Positions 45,990 to 57,732 are shown, numbered from the stretch's first letter. The stretch: DNA of 64,000 nt from Marvania coccoides (GCA_963854735.1 OY978105.1:806001-870000); one strand, 5' to 3'. The notes: a model not told the origin generated them from the sequence alone. A program made the numbers and translations.

Positions 45990-47012
45990 ATGACGTGGGC
46001 AGGACAGCAGTGCGCGATGCCTGGAGCACAGCAGCGGCCTTCCTCATTGTTATCCCCGCCCACGCTTCCTGCTTTCGTTCCCCACACAAGGCCACAGGCA
46101 GTCGCCCGCAGGCCGCTGCAGGTAGTAGCGGCCACAGATTTTCACCAAAAGCGGTTGTCTATGTCCACAGCGGAGGAGTCAGAGGCGCTGCCGAAACTAA
46201 TTCCGCTGGTGAGAGAGGCACAGAGGGACGACGAGCTGGAGGCAGCGGCCTGGCTGCGCGCGCGGTCGTTTTACGCCTATCCCGAAGAGCGCAAATTCGC
46301 GGGAGAGGTGAGATTGCTGTTTTGTTATATTTTTTTGTCGAGGAGGACCGTTTCCCCCTCTTTTTTTTCAAATTATTCCAAATTTATACCATTCAATTGA
46401 TCATTTTTCGCCGGTTTCTCTCATCGTTCTCAGATTCACCAGATGATGGTGGCAGAGGAGGAGCTCAAGGCTTTGAAAGCGGCTCGCCTCGAGCGCATGC
46501 TCAACGCCAACTCCCCTTCCTCCTCAGACAGCCCAGACGTACCCCGAGAACGCAGTGCATGCATAATCGCCGTCGTTCCAGTCTCCGAGCTCCCCGGCGG
46601 CCAATCCGCAGCCGACGAGAAATTACTCTTGACCGACGACGGCGACACTTGGCAGCTTCTGGTCGGCAGCCTCGACTTGCATGCTGTGCGTGCTATGCCT
46701 GGGGAGCTCCTCATCGCGTCCTGCACTAACGCCGCCTACCTGGCAAACGTGTGCACCGCTGTGGCGGCTAGGAGGCGAGGGGTGGGGGAGGCGCTGTTGG
46801 CGGCAACCAGAGATTTGGCGCGGAGCTGGGGGGTGGAGGGTATTTTCGTGCACACGCTGGCGGTGAATGAGATTGGCATGGCGTTTTATGGGCGCAATGG
46901 TTTCGTGGTGGAGAAGGAGGAGTCACCGAACCAGGCGCATCATCGCGGGCGGTGTTTGGACGGGATAGAGGGGCGGGGGAGGTCGGTGCTGCTGCGGGAC
47001 ACGTTGTTATAG
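45990..47012 (+). CDS. Plastid GNAT-family N-acetyltransferase
   Basis: Transfers acetyl from acetyl-CoA to amines; plastid GNATs in plants acetylate both protein N-termini and lysines. Two exons (45990-46307, 46434-47012), 298 residues. Seen: a Ser/Pro/Arg-rich N-terminus with the look of a transit peptide ending near VVAATDFHQKR. AAAWLRARSFYAYPEERKFAG follows. In the C-terminal half, ANVCTAVAARRRGVGEALL carries the acetyl-CoA loop (R-x-x-G-x-G), and IFVHTLAVNEIGMAFYGRNGFVVE is the closing motif B (A-x-x-F-Y-x-x-x-G-F). Motifs are complete, so it should be active. Confidence 0.85.
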
Positions 47013-47343
47013 CCTAGTACTCGTGCTGAAAGTCGTGAACTGTAAAGAAGCTGTCCAGCATGCTGTCCTACAAAAACAGCACAGCATGGAAGCCAAAGAC
47101 CTCTTTCAAGTCATTCATGCAATTGTATCTTGTTTCTTTAGTTTAGTGTTAGTGTCGCGGCAGTCTGGCAGCTGGCTTCTTGCCAGCTGTGGACATTTCT
47201 CGCATTCTGGGTATTCAAAATTATTGACGATTTCTGGACCAAAATCCACACATTTTCGTCCACCAAAGAGCCCAGCATTCAACAGCGTTACGAAAAATAG
47301 TTTGCTGTATTGAAGTGGCTTTTTTCGCTCAAGAAAAATAAAC
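47013..47343. other. Spacer with a stable-looking hairpin
   Basis: Between two genes on the same strand. Contains a perfect 8-bp-stem inverted repeat (cagctggc-ttctt-gccagctg, 47169-47189) and a small palindrome cagcatgctg at about 47057. Function unknown; could lie in the 3' UTR of the GNAT mRNA. Confidence 0.5.
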
Positions 47344-48330
47344 ATGTTAGTGGCAGATTGCCTTCCCACCACCTCAAGTCGCCCTGCCAGCGTCCTGGAC
47401 GCTCAGCAGCGACCGCGCGTCCTAGGGGAGAGGTGTGAGCCCACCGCCAGGCGCCCAGTGAGGCGACAGCTGCGGTTAATCCGCCCCAATGCCGCTGACG
47501 ACAACTCCCGAGTGAACATCGATGTGGCAGCCAACACGTACGCCAAAGGTACACAAAAATCATACCATTAAATAGCCTGCAAAATCCTGCGTATACACCT
47601 AAAATTTTGAGGTTGAACGCTTCTTTTTCACGCCTGTTTTTGTCGTTTGTTTATTGTCCGTGCAGGGGCAGCCGCTGGGGCAGATTCTGACGATCTGGTG
47701 GCGCAGCAGCTGGGGGCAGAGAGCGCCAAGCAACTAAGCGAGCTGCAAGAGCGGTACAAGGGCAAAATCAAGGCCAAACTGGAGGAGCGCGCGGAGGAGC
47801 TTCGAAAAGAGCGGGAGAGCCGCGCCGTCAAGTTCACGCAGGGCCAAACGGCCTACGGCAGAGGGATGTACGCCGCGTCCGTGGCCTTGTTCGAAAGCGC
47901 GTTAAACGAGGAAGGTCCTTTCACGCAGCTGGGCGGCGAAATCCAGATGTGGCTGGCGCTAGCATACCAGGCATGCGGGCGGGAGCAGGAGTGCATCGAC
48001 ACCTACAGAGCCATCGAACAGAGCCACCCAATGCCCGCCATCCGGCGGCAAGCCGCGGAGCTGCGGTACATCATGGAGGCGCCCAAGCTGGAGCTCAGCG
48101 AAGACGAAAAAGTTAAAATTCCAGTGCTCACCGATTTAGACCCCAATCGGGGCGGCCGGGCGCCGGTGTCGCGCCCCCGCCCCGTCGCCAAGACGCAGCG
48201 CCCCAAGTCGTGGGACGAGGAGTATTGGGAGAACTACAAACCGCCGCAGTACCTCACAAATAAGTACGTGCTGGCGGCGGCGGCGGTGTTGGCGGTGGGG
48301 CTGCTCGTTTGGTACTACCAAGAACAGTGA
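47344..48330 (+). CDS. TPR-like plastid membrane protein
   Basis: Two exons (47344-47548, 47666-48330) join to 289 residues. Seen: an Arg/Ser/Pro-rich N-terminus without membrane helix (likely transit peptide); an acidic/basic coiled segment (ELQERYKGKIKAKLEERAEELRKERESR); TPR-like helical pairs (AYGRGMYAASVALFESALNEEG, MWLALAYQACGREQECIDTYRAIEQSHP); then a conserved-looking KSWDEEYWENYKPP and a C-terminal anchor (YVLAAAAVLAVGLLVWYYQEQ). The layout fits a thylakoid or envelope protein facing the stroma, as in several green-lineage TPR proteins. No partner can be named. Confidence 0.8.
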
Positions 48331-48612
48331 GAAGAGAAGAAACACATGTGATGAATGTATTTGGTGTTTGTGTATTTGCTTGGCTTGGTTGAGAGATCGA
48401 GTTCTTTTAAAACGAAAATTTGAAACCAGCTGCAGTGAGGTGGTTAAGTCCGTTGCCCGCTTTCAACGCCAATTAAAAAAATAAAGTATAAATAACCATG
48501 TTCAGTTCTTTGAGTTCACGCACAGCCCGCGATCACATCCCCCATCCTTCAATTCTTTGAGTCCTCTCTTCTCGATCGATTCGCATCACTCCAAACGAAA
48601 CTCGCGCGAAAA

Positions 48613-50533
48613 ATGGGCGATGCCCCACCAAATATCACCTTCACGGGGCTGTACGGCGAGATGCGGCGCCGCGGGAAGGAGATCCTGCGGTCGTTGGGAG
48701 CCACTTACAGCGGAAGCCTGGAGGTGAGCACCACCACAGCCCTGGTGTGCGATCCCGCGGCCCTGGCAGCCCTGCTGGCCCCCACCGCCCCTTCCGACAA
48801 GCTCCGGATGGCGCGGGACGCGGGCATTCCCGTGCTGAGCTACGCCTGGTTGGAGCAAAGCGCCGCTGCTGGGCGCTTGCTGCCGCCCCCCCAATTCGAG
48901 CTAGAGGTGGCTGCCCCGCCCGGCACGCGCGCCTCCAACTTCGAACAGGTCCAAGTTGAGCGGCTGCGCGAGGCGCCGCGGCCGTTTCAGCTGGATCGCA
49001 ACCCTCTTTTTGTGGACGACTGTGGCAGCGGGGAGGCGGGATACGTCAACGGCAAAAACCCTTCTAGTGAAGCGGACAGATGGCTCCAGCTGCAGCTGGA
49101 AGATGCCCTCGAAGTGCTACCCTCTCCTGCAGCGACTGGGGGCTGTTCTGGCCAGAAAGAGAACTTGCGGATGAACGAAATGGATGAGGCGTTAGGAGAC
49201 GGCGCTCTGGGCTTGCTGCCCGCCGTTCCCAGTTGCCTGCCGCTCGACAAAGAGGCGTCTGGGGCGGTGATACCCCCCGCTGGCGACGCGCTGGCAGCTC
49301 TGAACGCGTACACCTCTCCATCGACAGCTGAAGGAAATGAGAGCGGGCACAGCGGCGGCAGTGGCGGCACCGGTGACTCACTGCCTTCAGCAGCCCCTGT
49401 GTCCTCCCCTACGGGCGGTGGAGCCCCCTCCGCGGCCTCTGTTGGCGCCGAGCTCTACCCTCGGCACACTGCGGGGTCTCCTGAGGAGGAAAGAAATGGC
49501 GTGGTGCTGGCTGCCATTCCTGGCGACTATTTCTACGAAAATCCTGTCGATGACCCGCTGCCGGACGCCAGTTTTGCGGCAGCTGCCTCCAGCCTGAATG
49601 CTGCGCTCCTCTCCCGCAGGGTATCCACCCGCAGGACCTCCAGCAAGCGCCGCAGGAAAGACACACCAGCCCCACAACTCTTCTTGCCGCTGGCGGAGCT
49701 GCGCCCCGGCCCGCCGGCCCCCGCGCCGCCCTCCAGCCTCACCCTGGAGGGCCTCAAGAAGCACCACACGCAAGAGCACCCCGCTGTGACGTTCTACGCT
49801 TCAGCACAGGCCGTTATTGGTCGCTATCGACGGCAGGAAGTGGCGTTTATTGCCGGAGACCTCAGCCACGGCGCCAAGATGAGCTACGACGTGGACGCCG
49901 CCACGGGGGAGCGCACCTTTGCGCACGTCCTCATCAAGTCCATCTACGCCTTTGAGGTACATCGAGTCATTTTTTTCCATAATAATTCGAAAACTATGGA
50001 ATTTTTTTGTTGGATTTCAGTTGTTAGAACGCCAAATTTGCGCCCCCCCCCCCCCCCCCCTTCTATTTATTAGTAGTGCAACCAATAGCTATTTTCGTTT
50101 CGCTGTTTTATAGGGAGACTCTGAGCTGTGGATGGAGCACCACTACCTGCTGACACAGGCCGACGTGGCGGAGCGGCAATCCTGGACTGCGGCGCTCGAA
50201 GCGGACCCCGTGGGCGACGACGAAGTGCTGGTCTCGGTGGGCACCTACCACAGCCCCATGAACCTGATTTTGGGCGATTTTGGGGTGGTGTTGGAGCAGC
50301 AGGAGCGGAGCGGTGGAAACGACGGAGGGAATGAAGAGAGCCGAGGGAGAGGAGACAGGGGGCGTGGGGGCAGAGGGCGTGGACGCGGCAGAGGAAGGGG
50401 GAGAGGCAGGGGCCGTGCAGCAGCTGCAGCTGCGCCTGGCTTGGCGTACTTTCCGGTGTTTGCCTGCAGGCGAGGGTTTGACACTGCGAAGTGCAAGGTG
50501 GTGAAGCTGGGCAAGGCGCTGGAGCACCTGTGA
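48613..50533 (+). CDS. BRCT-domain protein with BAH-like region and RGR-rich stretch
   Basis: Two exons (48613-49956, 50114-50533) give 587 residues. Residues 5-95 form a BRCT-like domain (ITFTGLYGEMRRRGKEILRSLGATYSGSL, VSYAWLEQS-type end read here as VLSYAWLEQSAAAGR), usually a phosphopeptide- or DNA-end-binding module in repair proteins. A long low-complexity acidic/Ser/Gly linker follows, with basic STRRTSSKRRRKD. Near residues 400-520 (AFIAGDLSHGAKMSYDVDAATGERTFAHVLIKSIYAFE, then LWMEHHYLLTQADV and VSVGTYHSPMNLILGD) the pattern recalls a BAH domain, a chromatin-binding module; this part is tentative. Then comes an RGRGDRGRGGRGRGRGRGRG block and a Cys-containing tail. The combination suggests a chromatin or repair factor; I cannot name an orthologue. 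Confidence 0.78.
50042..50061. repeat. Poly-C run in an intron
   Basis: A run of about 19 C lies in the single intron of the BRCT gene, ahead of the acceptor. Its length is likely unreliable. Confidence 0.8.
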
Positions 50534-50793
50534 CATTTTTTTTGACTGACAAATTTGAGTTCCAATTTTTTTTTGGGCGCCGGCGCCTTGATCTATGGCC
50601 AGCAAGGCGTGTAGCTTCTTCTTGGCTCTTGCTCGGTTTCTATTTGAAACGCGGGAGAGCAGAACGCCGAAAATTCTCGAACTCTTCAGGCTGAGGCCAG
50701 CTCCACGGTGCCGCATTTAAACTTTAGATACTCATTCAATCTTCAATTGTTTTCGTAACGTTACTCTCTCAACAGCTGGTCTCCTCTCTCAGA

Positions 50794-51921
50794 ATGCACC
50801 TCACAAGTTTGGCAGTCCCTTTGCCAACACTGCGGCTGGGCTTCCACCGGAACCGGGCACCCCACTCATCCCGCGGGCAGGCTTCGAAACGACACTGCCT
50901 CTCTCGTCCCTCGCTGGCCAACACCGTGTGTGTGGCGGAGCCGCTGGCAGACGGGCGGATCGATGAATACAACAAGCAGATGGCCCAGCGCATGGGGTGG
51001 ACCCAGCTCGATAATCCCTTTGAGTATCAACCGGAACGAGGTATGTGTGTCATGGCATCCTCCTAGGCAAATTGCGTTGGCCCGCAACACGCCGTATTGC
51101 GCCCCCCACACCTTCATTATCAACCTGGTTTTACGTCCCACGGGGGATCAAGGCCCTCCGTTTCCGCAAAGCTTGCCCAATATTCCCTGAATTCTTCGCT
51201 TCGTCCCGCTGACTCACTTCCCTCCCCCTTGCCTCCCCCCCGCAGGCCTTTACTTCCACTACATCACTGAAGACGTTATTGTGGGCTCCCAGCCCCGCTC
51301 CACCGCAGACGTAGAGCACCTGGCGCGGGAGTGCAGCGTGAGGGCCATCCTGAACCTGCAGCAAGACCGAGACTTGGTGAGCCTTCAAAACGACCCATTT
51401 TTCACGTGCACCCGCCCTAACCTCTCCTCTCTATACCCCGTTACCCTCTACAGCACCACTGGGGCGTGGACATAAACGAAATTTCCCGTGCCGCCACTGA
51501 CCGCGGCGTCGAGCTCATCCGCACTCCAGCAGTCGATTTCGACCCCGGATCCCTGCGCTACACCCTCCCCACCGCAGTGGCCGCTCTCGAGAACGCCCGC
51601 CGCACCCACGGCCGCGTCTACGTGCACTGCACCGCAGGGCTCGGCCGCTCCCCCGCTGTCGCCATCGCCTGCCTCTACTGGTTCACGGACATGTCCCTGG
51701 ACGAAGCCTACTCCTACCTCACGGCCATCCGCCCATGTGGGCCCAATAAGGAGTCGATTCGGGGTGCCACGTACGATTTAATCACCTCTGGCCACTGGGA
51801 CGGCTTCAGCCAATTTCCGCAAGATGCTTTTTCGACGCTGAGTGACGATGAGCGAGATCTGATCCGCGGCAAGCTGCTGGGAGACTCTTACTCGTCGTCC
51901 TACTCGTCAGACTCCAACTGA
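50794..51921 (+). CDS. LSF2: Phosphoglucan phosphatase, LSF2 type (dual-specificity phosphatase fold)
   Basis: Removes phosphate from starch glucose units (mainly C3 in Arabidopsis LSF2) so that amylases can degrade the granule. Three exons (50794-51040, 51246-51376, 51454-51921), 281 residues. Seen: a transit-peptide-like start; then MGWTQLDNPFEYQPERGLYFHYITEDVIVGSQPRS, ILNLQQDRDL, HHWGVDINEI, the active site VHCTAGLGRSPA (C-x5-R, residues about 195-205), MYWF-type YWFTDMSLDEAYSYL, and RPCGPNKESIRGATYDL, which is diagnostic for LSF2/SEX4. No separate CBM48 follows (unlike SEX4) and the length fits LSF2. Catalytic Asp is in the VDFDPGSLR loop. Plastid location is inferred. Confidence 0.93.
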
Positions 51922-52903
51922 AAAACGTTACAGCAGGCTCCCCTTGTATGTGGTAAAGTAATTAAAAAACAAAAAAACTCCAGGTTTTTCTCCCTCCTTT
52001 GCCCCTTTCATTCTGCGCTTTAAATTTCATCATTCTGCAGCCAATTCCTTTGATTTCCAATCCCACAATCGTGCCCCACACCCTTTTCTACCCTACCACC
52101 GTGTGCGCGCTGTCATTACTAATTTTGGGTGCCGGCCGGCACCCCCTCTCGATTCTTTTGCACTCAAAAAGGTATTAACCAATCTCTTCTTCTCTCTTTG
52201 GACTGTCTACGGGCTTTTGAATGAAACTACTTTGTTTTTTATAACCTCGTCAACCACCATCCTCAATTGAAATCAACCACCATCCTCAATCGCCACCCAG
52301 TTTTATTGCACCCTGTTTTTCATAAGGTCACCTTTTTGTTTGCACCAGCACCTGTTTTTCTGTACTTTGTGTGTGGTCACACGTGATCTTCGCCTCCGGT
52401 GTTCCCCTAACCCGTTTTTGTTTGGCCAATTTTCATCAACAGCACAGCATTCTCGCCGACAATCATTTTTTAGAGTTCGATGATTCTTTTGTTGCTGCAT
52501 TTTTGCATGCAGCAGCAGCCGTACCCTCCTTCGTAACTAGTAGATGTCTTTTTTCTTTCGTCTTCTTTTAATGAGAGCTTTGTAAAACCATATATTTCAT
52601 ACTGCGGCGGCAGAGTGAGTTCTCGCATTCGCAACAAATACAGAAAGAGAGGCTGATCGCCCTGAGAACCTCCCTAGACCCGAGCTGAGTTGCGCATTGC
52701 TGTACAGAATAAAGAATGACTCACAGAGCAGAGGCTGCGAGTGTCTCTCGAGGGCTCGTGGATTTTGAACTGCCGGCGACAGCTGGCCTGGAGAATTCGT
52801 TCGCGTGCCTTTCCCCAAAATCTGACTTCCCCCAAAATGCGAAGTCTACAAACTGTTTGAAAAATTATATTTGGTTCCTCCTATCGCTCTTCCGGCGGTG
52901 AAC
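51922..52903. other. Spacer between LSF2 and the second GNAT-like gene
   Basis: 980 bp, pyrimidine-rich on the plus strand. Holds a two-unit 23-bp-period repeat at 52250-52290. No gene seen. Confidence 0.4.
52250..52290. repeat. Two-unit direct repeat
   Basis: tcaaccaccatcctcaat occurs at 52250-52267 and again at 52273-52290. Confidence 0.85.
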
Positions 52904-53789
52904 ATGAGTATCCGGGAACATGCCGTTGAAAATCCAGCAATTGATGCGGCAGTGGTGCGTCAATTTACTTTCTCAGAAGATCCTGGTGCCGCGGACAGAA
53001 TAATAGCGACGATCACACGGGTGAGAAGACGCGGATTCATGTGTTACCATTCACTTTTCATGAAATGATGTCTAAATCTTTTCGGCCCCCGTTGCCTCTC
53101 ACCTTGCAGACCTTGGCCAGGGACCCTATCATGACATATTTCACTCGTGGTGACCTGGCCCTAGCCGCCCAGCTCTGGCAGGAACAGCTCCTGGCCACTG
53201 TGCGGACCAACGCCCATGCCCGACAATTTCACGGCCTAGCAGACGGCAGCGCTGCCGCCCTCGTTGTCGAGTACCCCAGAGATATGGTGAGAAAGAATGC
53301 GATGCACGCTTAGGGGGTCTTAAATCTGTGCTGTTTGTTTCTTGTTTTCGCATAATTTTATCACCCAACTATCACCGAGTTGTCGTTTATTTGTTTCTAA
53401 AACAGCCATCTATGTGGACTTCCATGTTGCGCATGGTATCCCGCCTGCCGCTGGGCAAGTGGAAGGCACTGGCCGAGTTCAGCCACAGCAGCGACCGCCA
53501 AAAAGCTGCATTTTACAGAGCACATGGGCCTTTTCTTTACATCATGGCCTGGGCTGAGAGCTCCGGTGAGCAGTGCACCGATGCGTGCGCCGTGGTGCTG
53601 AGGAATTCCGTGTTCCGGGCTGCCGACGCTACCAGGCTGCCCATTTTTGTGGATGCTCGCCCTTCACAACGCGCCTGGCTGAAGGCTGCAGGGTTTGTGG
53701 AGGTGATGGGTTATCGATTGCGATCTGACAAGGCGGTCCCCATCTTTATAATGATGCGGCCCGCCGCTGGGGCGATGCCGTTGGGGTGA
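52904..53789 (+). CDS. GNAT-like acyltransferase family protein
   Basis: Three exons (52904-53020, 53110-53286, 53406-53789) join in frame to 225 residues; all junctions are GT-AG with in-frame phase 0. Seen: ATITRTLARDPIMTYFTRGD near the N-terminus, a helical middle, and a C-terminal half with RLPIFVDARPSQRAWLKAAGFVEVMGYRL. The last part (A-x-L-K-x-x-G-F-x-E) looks like GNAT motif B. The acetyl-CoA loop is not obvious, so this belongs with the broad fungal/algal GNAT-like proteins of unknown substrate. No targeting signal is apparent. Confidence 0.7.
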
Positions 53790-54238
53790 GGATGGAGGCG
53801 GTGATGCCCGGTGGAGAAACGGCAAATAGACAGAGAGTGAATGCTCCTCACTCTGATGGAAATGGTGGGGGCAAGCATGCCCTTCTGATGGAAGCTTCTA
53901 GGGAGTTGAGCAGCGAAGATACCGGCCAATATGTAGACACGAATGAAGGCTGGGTTGAGGGGCGTGGACCAGAGGAAGAGACAGTGGTGGTGTCCCTTTT
54001 CGGGTGGTTGCGCGTGGAACACATGCTAATAGCTGTTCTAATATACAACGAGGTTGAGACATTTTGATAGTCTTTGTTACTGTGAACAGAGAGCAACTTT
54101 GGCATGAGACCACCTTTGATTGACCCTGTGGCAAGGCTCGATAAAAAAATGATTTTGAGCTGCCCTTTGCAAATATTGTAGCCCTCGCTTATCGATTTTT
54201 TTTAACACTTCTCTTTTCGATCAATCAATTCTATAAAA
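53790..54238. other. Spacer before psaL
   Basis: A 93-codon open frame overlaps the end of the preceding gene but lacks codon bias and support, so it is probably 3' UTR. The final 60 bp before psaL are T-rich. Confidence 0.4.
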
Positions 54239-55218
54239 ATGGCCTCCGCGCTCGCATCCAAGCCCTTTGTTGGCCGCACTTCGCAGCTCTCCCAGGCCTC
54301 GGTCTCCCGCCGGGTGCGCGTGGCTAATGTGGTCCGGGCTGAGAAGCAGCAGGTGTGTGGCGTTAGAAATATTAGCGCGAGACCGGGGAGGAGCGGAAAC
54401 GGTTGCAGATTTGGGGGATATCGAAAATGTCCATCCTTGGGCGCTGGGCATGGCGAGAGGGACGCCAAACCCCAATCGCCGTGCCAAGATCTCGCCTTTG
54501 CACCACCCTGGACGAACGCAACACCTCCCAAACCGCCTCCCCTGCTCCCACCCACTGATCTTGTCCCAAACAAAATTCACATCTCTAAAAATGTTTTTTT
54601 CTATTCGGCACACACAGGTGATCCAGCCCATCAACGGCGATCCCTTCATCGGCATGCTGGAGACCCCCGTCACCTCCTCCCCCCTGGTGGCCGGCTACCT
54701 GTCTAACCTCCCCGCTTACCGCACCGGCGTGTCCCCCCTGCTGCGCGGCGTCGAGATCGGCCTCGCCCACGGCTTCCTCCTGGTCGGCCCCTTCATCAAG
54801 TACGGCCCCCTGCGCGCCGTCGAGGGCGTCGCTGAGAAGGTGGGCTGCGCCTCCGCTGCCGGCCTCGTGCTCATCCTCACCCTCTGCCTGTCCGCCTACG
54901 GCACCGTCACCTTCCAGAACGAGGTACCCCAGGTGGGAGTGAAGACCCTGTCCGGCCGCGCCGTCCCCCGCGACCCCCTGCAGTCGGCCGACGGCTGGAG
55001 CAACTTTGCCGCTGGATTCGCCGTGGGCGGCCTCAGCGGAGTGGCATGGGGATACGTCTGCACCCAGGTGAGAATTTGCGGCCAAAAATAGAGCTCCTGT
55101 GGTATAAATTATGCAAATTTTGGGGTGTTTGAGAGCGTTTTTTTTTTTTTTTTTTTTTTTTTATAACTCATCGTGTGCTTTCTTTTTGTGTGTGCAGATC
55201 CTCCCTTACTACTCTTAA
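54239..55218 (+). CDS. psaL: Photosystem I reaction centre subunit XI (PsaL)
   Basis: Thylakoid membrane subunit of PSI that, with PsaH and PsaO, forms the docking site for light-harvesting complexes. Three exons (54239-54352, 54618-55067, 55198-55218), 194 residues. Seen: a transit peptide ([17 protein letters not shown]...[12 protein letters not shown]); [53 protein letters not shown]; two hydrophobic helices; [22 protein letters not shown]; and the end WGYVCTQILPYYS, which matches the chlorophyte form. The last exon holds only six codons plus stop, after an intron with a run of about 24 T. Confidence 0.97.
55139..55162. repeat. Poly-T run in the last psaL intron
   Basis: About 24 T in a row, upstream of the final acceptor; the length may be inexact. 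Confidence 0.85.
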
Positions 55219-55873
55219 ACTGGGTGTAGAATGTTTGCAACCTTCAGCGGCGCGTAATTTTTTGTGTGGATTGATTTGATAATGAGTGTGAACGCAGCGG
55301 CAGCGGTGGATTTTTCCCTCTCCCTTTTTTCCTTCTTCCCTGAGGAGAGACACAGCACATTTGGGGGGGGGGGGGGGAAGAGGCGAGACAAGGCTGGCCA
55401 GCACTAGGATGTTAGAAACCAAATTATAAACAGTATTGCTACTAAGTGGCATGTGTAATATATCCCCCCTCTGCATGGGGAAAACTGACCCAGAAAACAA
55501 CAGGGTAGCAGAGTGTCGATGCCAGAGATAGATATGGATGGCGAGGGAGGGACAACGGCATCTGTGCTTCAAATGCGCTAAAGGACAGTGCTGCTGCAGC
55601 GGGCAAGTTGTGGGCATTGAGGAAGTCATTGTGCATAATTAGTGATGAATTTACTCATAATGCCTATTCAATTAATTATACATAAGAAGATATAACAAAA
55701 AAGAAGAGAAAAAACCCTGAGAAGAGGGACGGCGGCCCACGACATAAAAGCTAAACTTTCTTTAGTATTCATTTGTTTTCCTTCAGAAAAACATCATAAT
55801 GTACAAAGGGTGCACTGACATCGCTGAAGGCACCTAAATTCATTCATTTAAAAAAGCAATTAGTAATAATATT
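55219..55873. other. Convergent spacer (psaL / membrane protein)
   Basis: 655 bp of 3' UTR-type sequence with a poly-G run near 55362-55377. No gene seen. Confidence 0.4.
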
Positions 55874-56903
55874 TCACCGCACGGAGCTCGGGCTGCTCTT
55901 GGGGTCGAATCGATCCTTCAGCCGCGTCTGCAGCTCCGAACTGCCGCCCCCACCATTGCTGCTCCCTTCATTAGTCCCCAGAGGTCCCAGCCAACTCTCC
56001 CCCCACACTTTCCACGGCTCCACCACGCCCTTCACGGCCGCTGCAAACGGCGCTAGCGACCGCTGCGCCTGCGCCCGCACGCCTCCGCCGCTTCCTTCGA
56101 TCTCGGCTGCCGTGGTGAGGTGAGACACGACGTAGGTTCCACCTAAGGCTAGCCCCGCAAAAGCGAGTAGAGATCCATACACTAGAGCGCGCACGCCAGC
56201 AACGTAGCTGCACAGCAATTGAAGGGGAAACACTAAATTATGTAAAAAAAATCCGCAGCGGAAGTGAAACAAAATTTTCTGTACTTTTAATCATCAAAAT
56301 GAATTATTTTTCAAGGTTTGTGCCCCTACCTGCGCTGCGCCACCTCTATCGCCTGCGGGCTCAGCTGTCGGAGCTGCGGCACTGCGGCGTCCCCTGCTGC
56401 AGCCGCCATGGCGATGCCGTAGCGGTCTCTCCCGCTCAAACTCATGCGCGGCACGTGGCCCACCGCACCCCCCAGGGCGTAGGAGCTCACCCGGTATCGC
56501 CTGAGCTCCTCCTCGGTCGCCGGAGGTTGGGTGGCTTTTGTTCGGAGGTCGAAAAGTTTCTTTTTAGCTGCGTTGGGGTCGTCCACACGGGCCTGGGCCT
56601 GCAAGACCTCTGGGAGGACGTCATAGGTGGCCTCGCTCTCCTCCATTGTGTGGCTGTGAGGCTTGCTGTTGGCGCCGCCGGTTTTGGGCAGCTTGCCTTC
56701 TTTGACAAGGCGGTCTTTGTGCTGCTGCGTGGCTGCCTCCTGCTCCACTTTAAAGTATGCCTGCCAGGGAGGGAAGGAAATGCGGGGGAGCGCGAGTAAG
56801 TTCCGACCCGAATATTTTCGCCAGATCACATTGAAGATGTGTCAGTTTGCAAACAGCTTACGCTTTCGCGAGCACGTAGGTAGTTCCCTAGGACGCTGGC
56901 CAT
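55874..56903 (-). CDS. Membrane protein of unknown function
   Basis: I do not recognise it. Exon 1 codes only MASVLGNYLRARES. The next exon runs from AYFKVEQEAATQQHKDRLVKEGKL to QAIEVAQR. The last exon begins with a single strong membrane helix (ALVYGSLLAFAGLALGGTYVV) and ends in a Gly/Ser-rich, charged tail (RLKDRFDPKSSPSSVR). The middle is charged and Ala-rich with RRYRVSSYALGGAVGHVPRMSLSGRDRYGIAM. The overall plan is a soluble N-terminal part, one central helix and a C-terminal region of about 100 residues. No targeting signal is clear. Clean exon junctions and GC-rich codons support a real gene. Confidence 0.75.
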
Positions 56904-57367
56904 CGCGTGTGCTTGGACTTTAACACGGCGTCCTCAAATACAAGAATTAATATACGTTTACAAGTGCTAATACTTTTTTTAAACTTTCAAAGTTTGCAAA
57001 AAGCAAGGTCATGAAACAAGAGTACATATGCAAGGTGGAGAAAATTTTAGAACTCCGAGTCAAGTGACAGATGAAGGTTTGGGAGGAGAAGAGTGGTTTC
57101 AAAAATTGTGAGGCGGTCTTCCTTTATTTCATTGTGCCTCCTCCAGCATTCATATCCAGCCGGTGGCGATTTTAGTGATGGGTGGCGTGGGGTAGTCGTG
57201 ATTGGCATGAAAGGCGATAAGGAGGAGTCCTTAATGAGAGTCATCGGGGGAGAGGCAGTGGAAGTGACAGCGGTGCAGAGGACAAGGAAAGGGTTCAGAG
57301 AGTCGTAGGTTGATGCTGATGAAGGGGTGGCCGTTATTTTCCAGCAAAACCTGCTTTTTATGGGGGT
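56904..57367. other. Spacer between two minus-strand genes
   Basis: 464 bp, non-coding; 3' UTR of the small Gln-rich gene and promoter of the membrane protein gene. Confidence 0.4.
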
Positions 57368-57732
57368 TTAGCGTTGCGCGTCTTGCTGCATTTCCTCCTC
57401 TGGTGGCAGAAGCTCCGGCAAATCAATGAAACTGGTTTCCAGCTGGTCGACTAGGGCATCGACAGCGGCCTGGTGTTGCTGCTGTTTTCCTGCGAAGGAC
57501 AAGCTGGGAAATATTAGAAAAGAAGTTGAAGATTGAATTTTGACGATTGATCGACATGCTTCATTATGTCAAACAAAATATTTGCAGCACGAAATTGGAC
57601 AAAAATAGGCATATTTGGCTTACGATGTTGCCCTTGTGCAAGATTAGGCTGCTGTTGCTGTTGGCGATTAAAAAATTGGTTAAACTGGCCGGGTGGAGGG
57701 CCATAGGAGCCAGGTACACTGGGATTCTGCAT
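57368..57732 (-). CDS. Small Gln-rich protein, possibly Mediator-like
   Basis: Two exons (57732-57624, 57489-57368) join in phase to 76 residues. Seen: MQNPSVPGSYGPPPGQFNQF, a Gln run (RQQQQQPN), then KQQQHQAAVDALVDQLETSF and IDLPELLPPEEEMQQ. The amphipathic helix AVDALVDQLETSFIDLP after a Gln-rich start is reminiscent of small Mediator subunits, but the match is too short to name one. Splicing in phase and Gln-rich composition suggest a real short nuclear protein. Confidence 0.6.
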
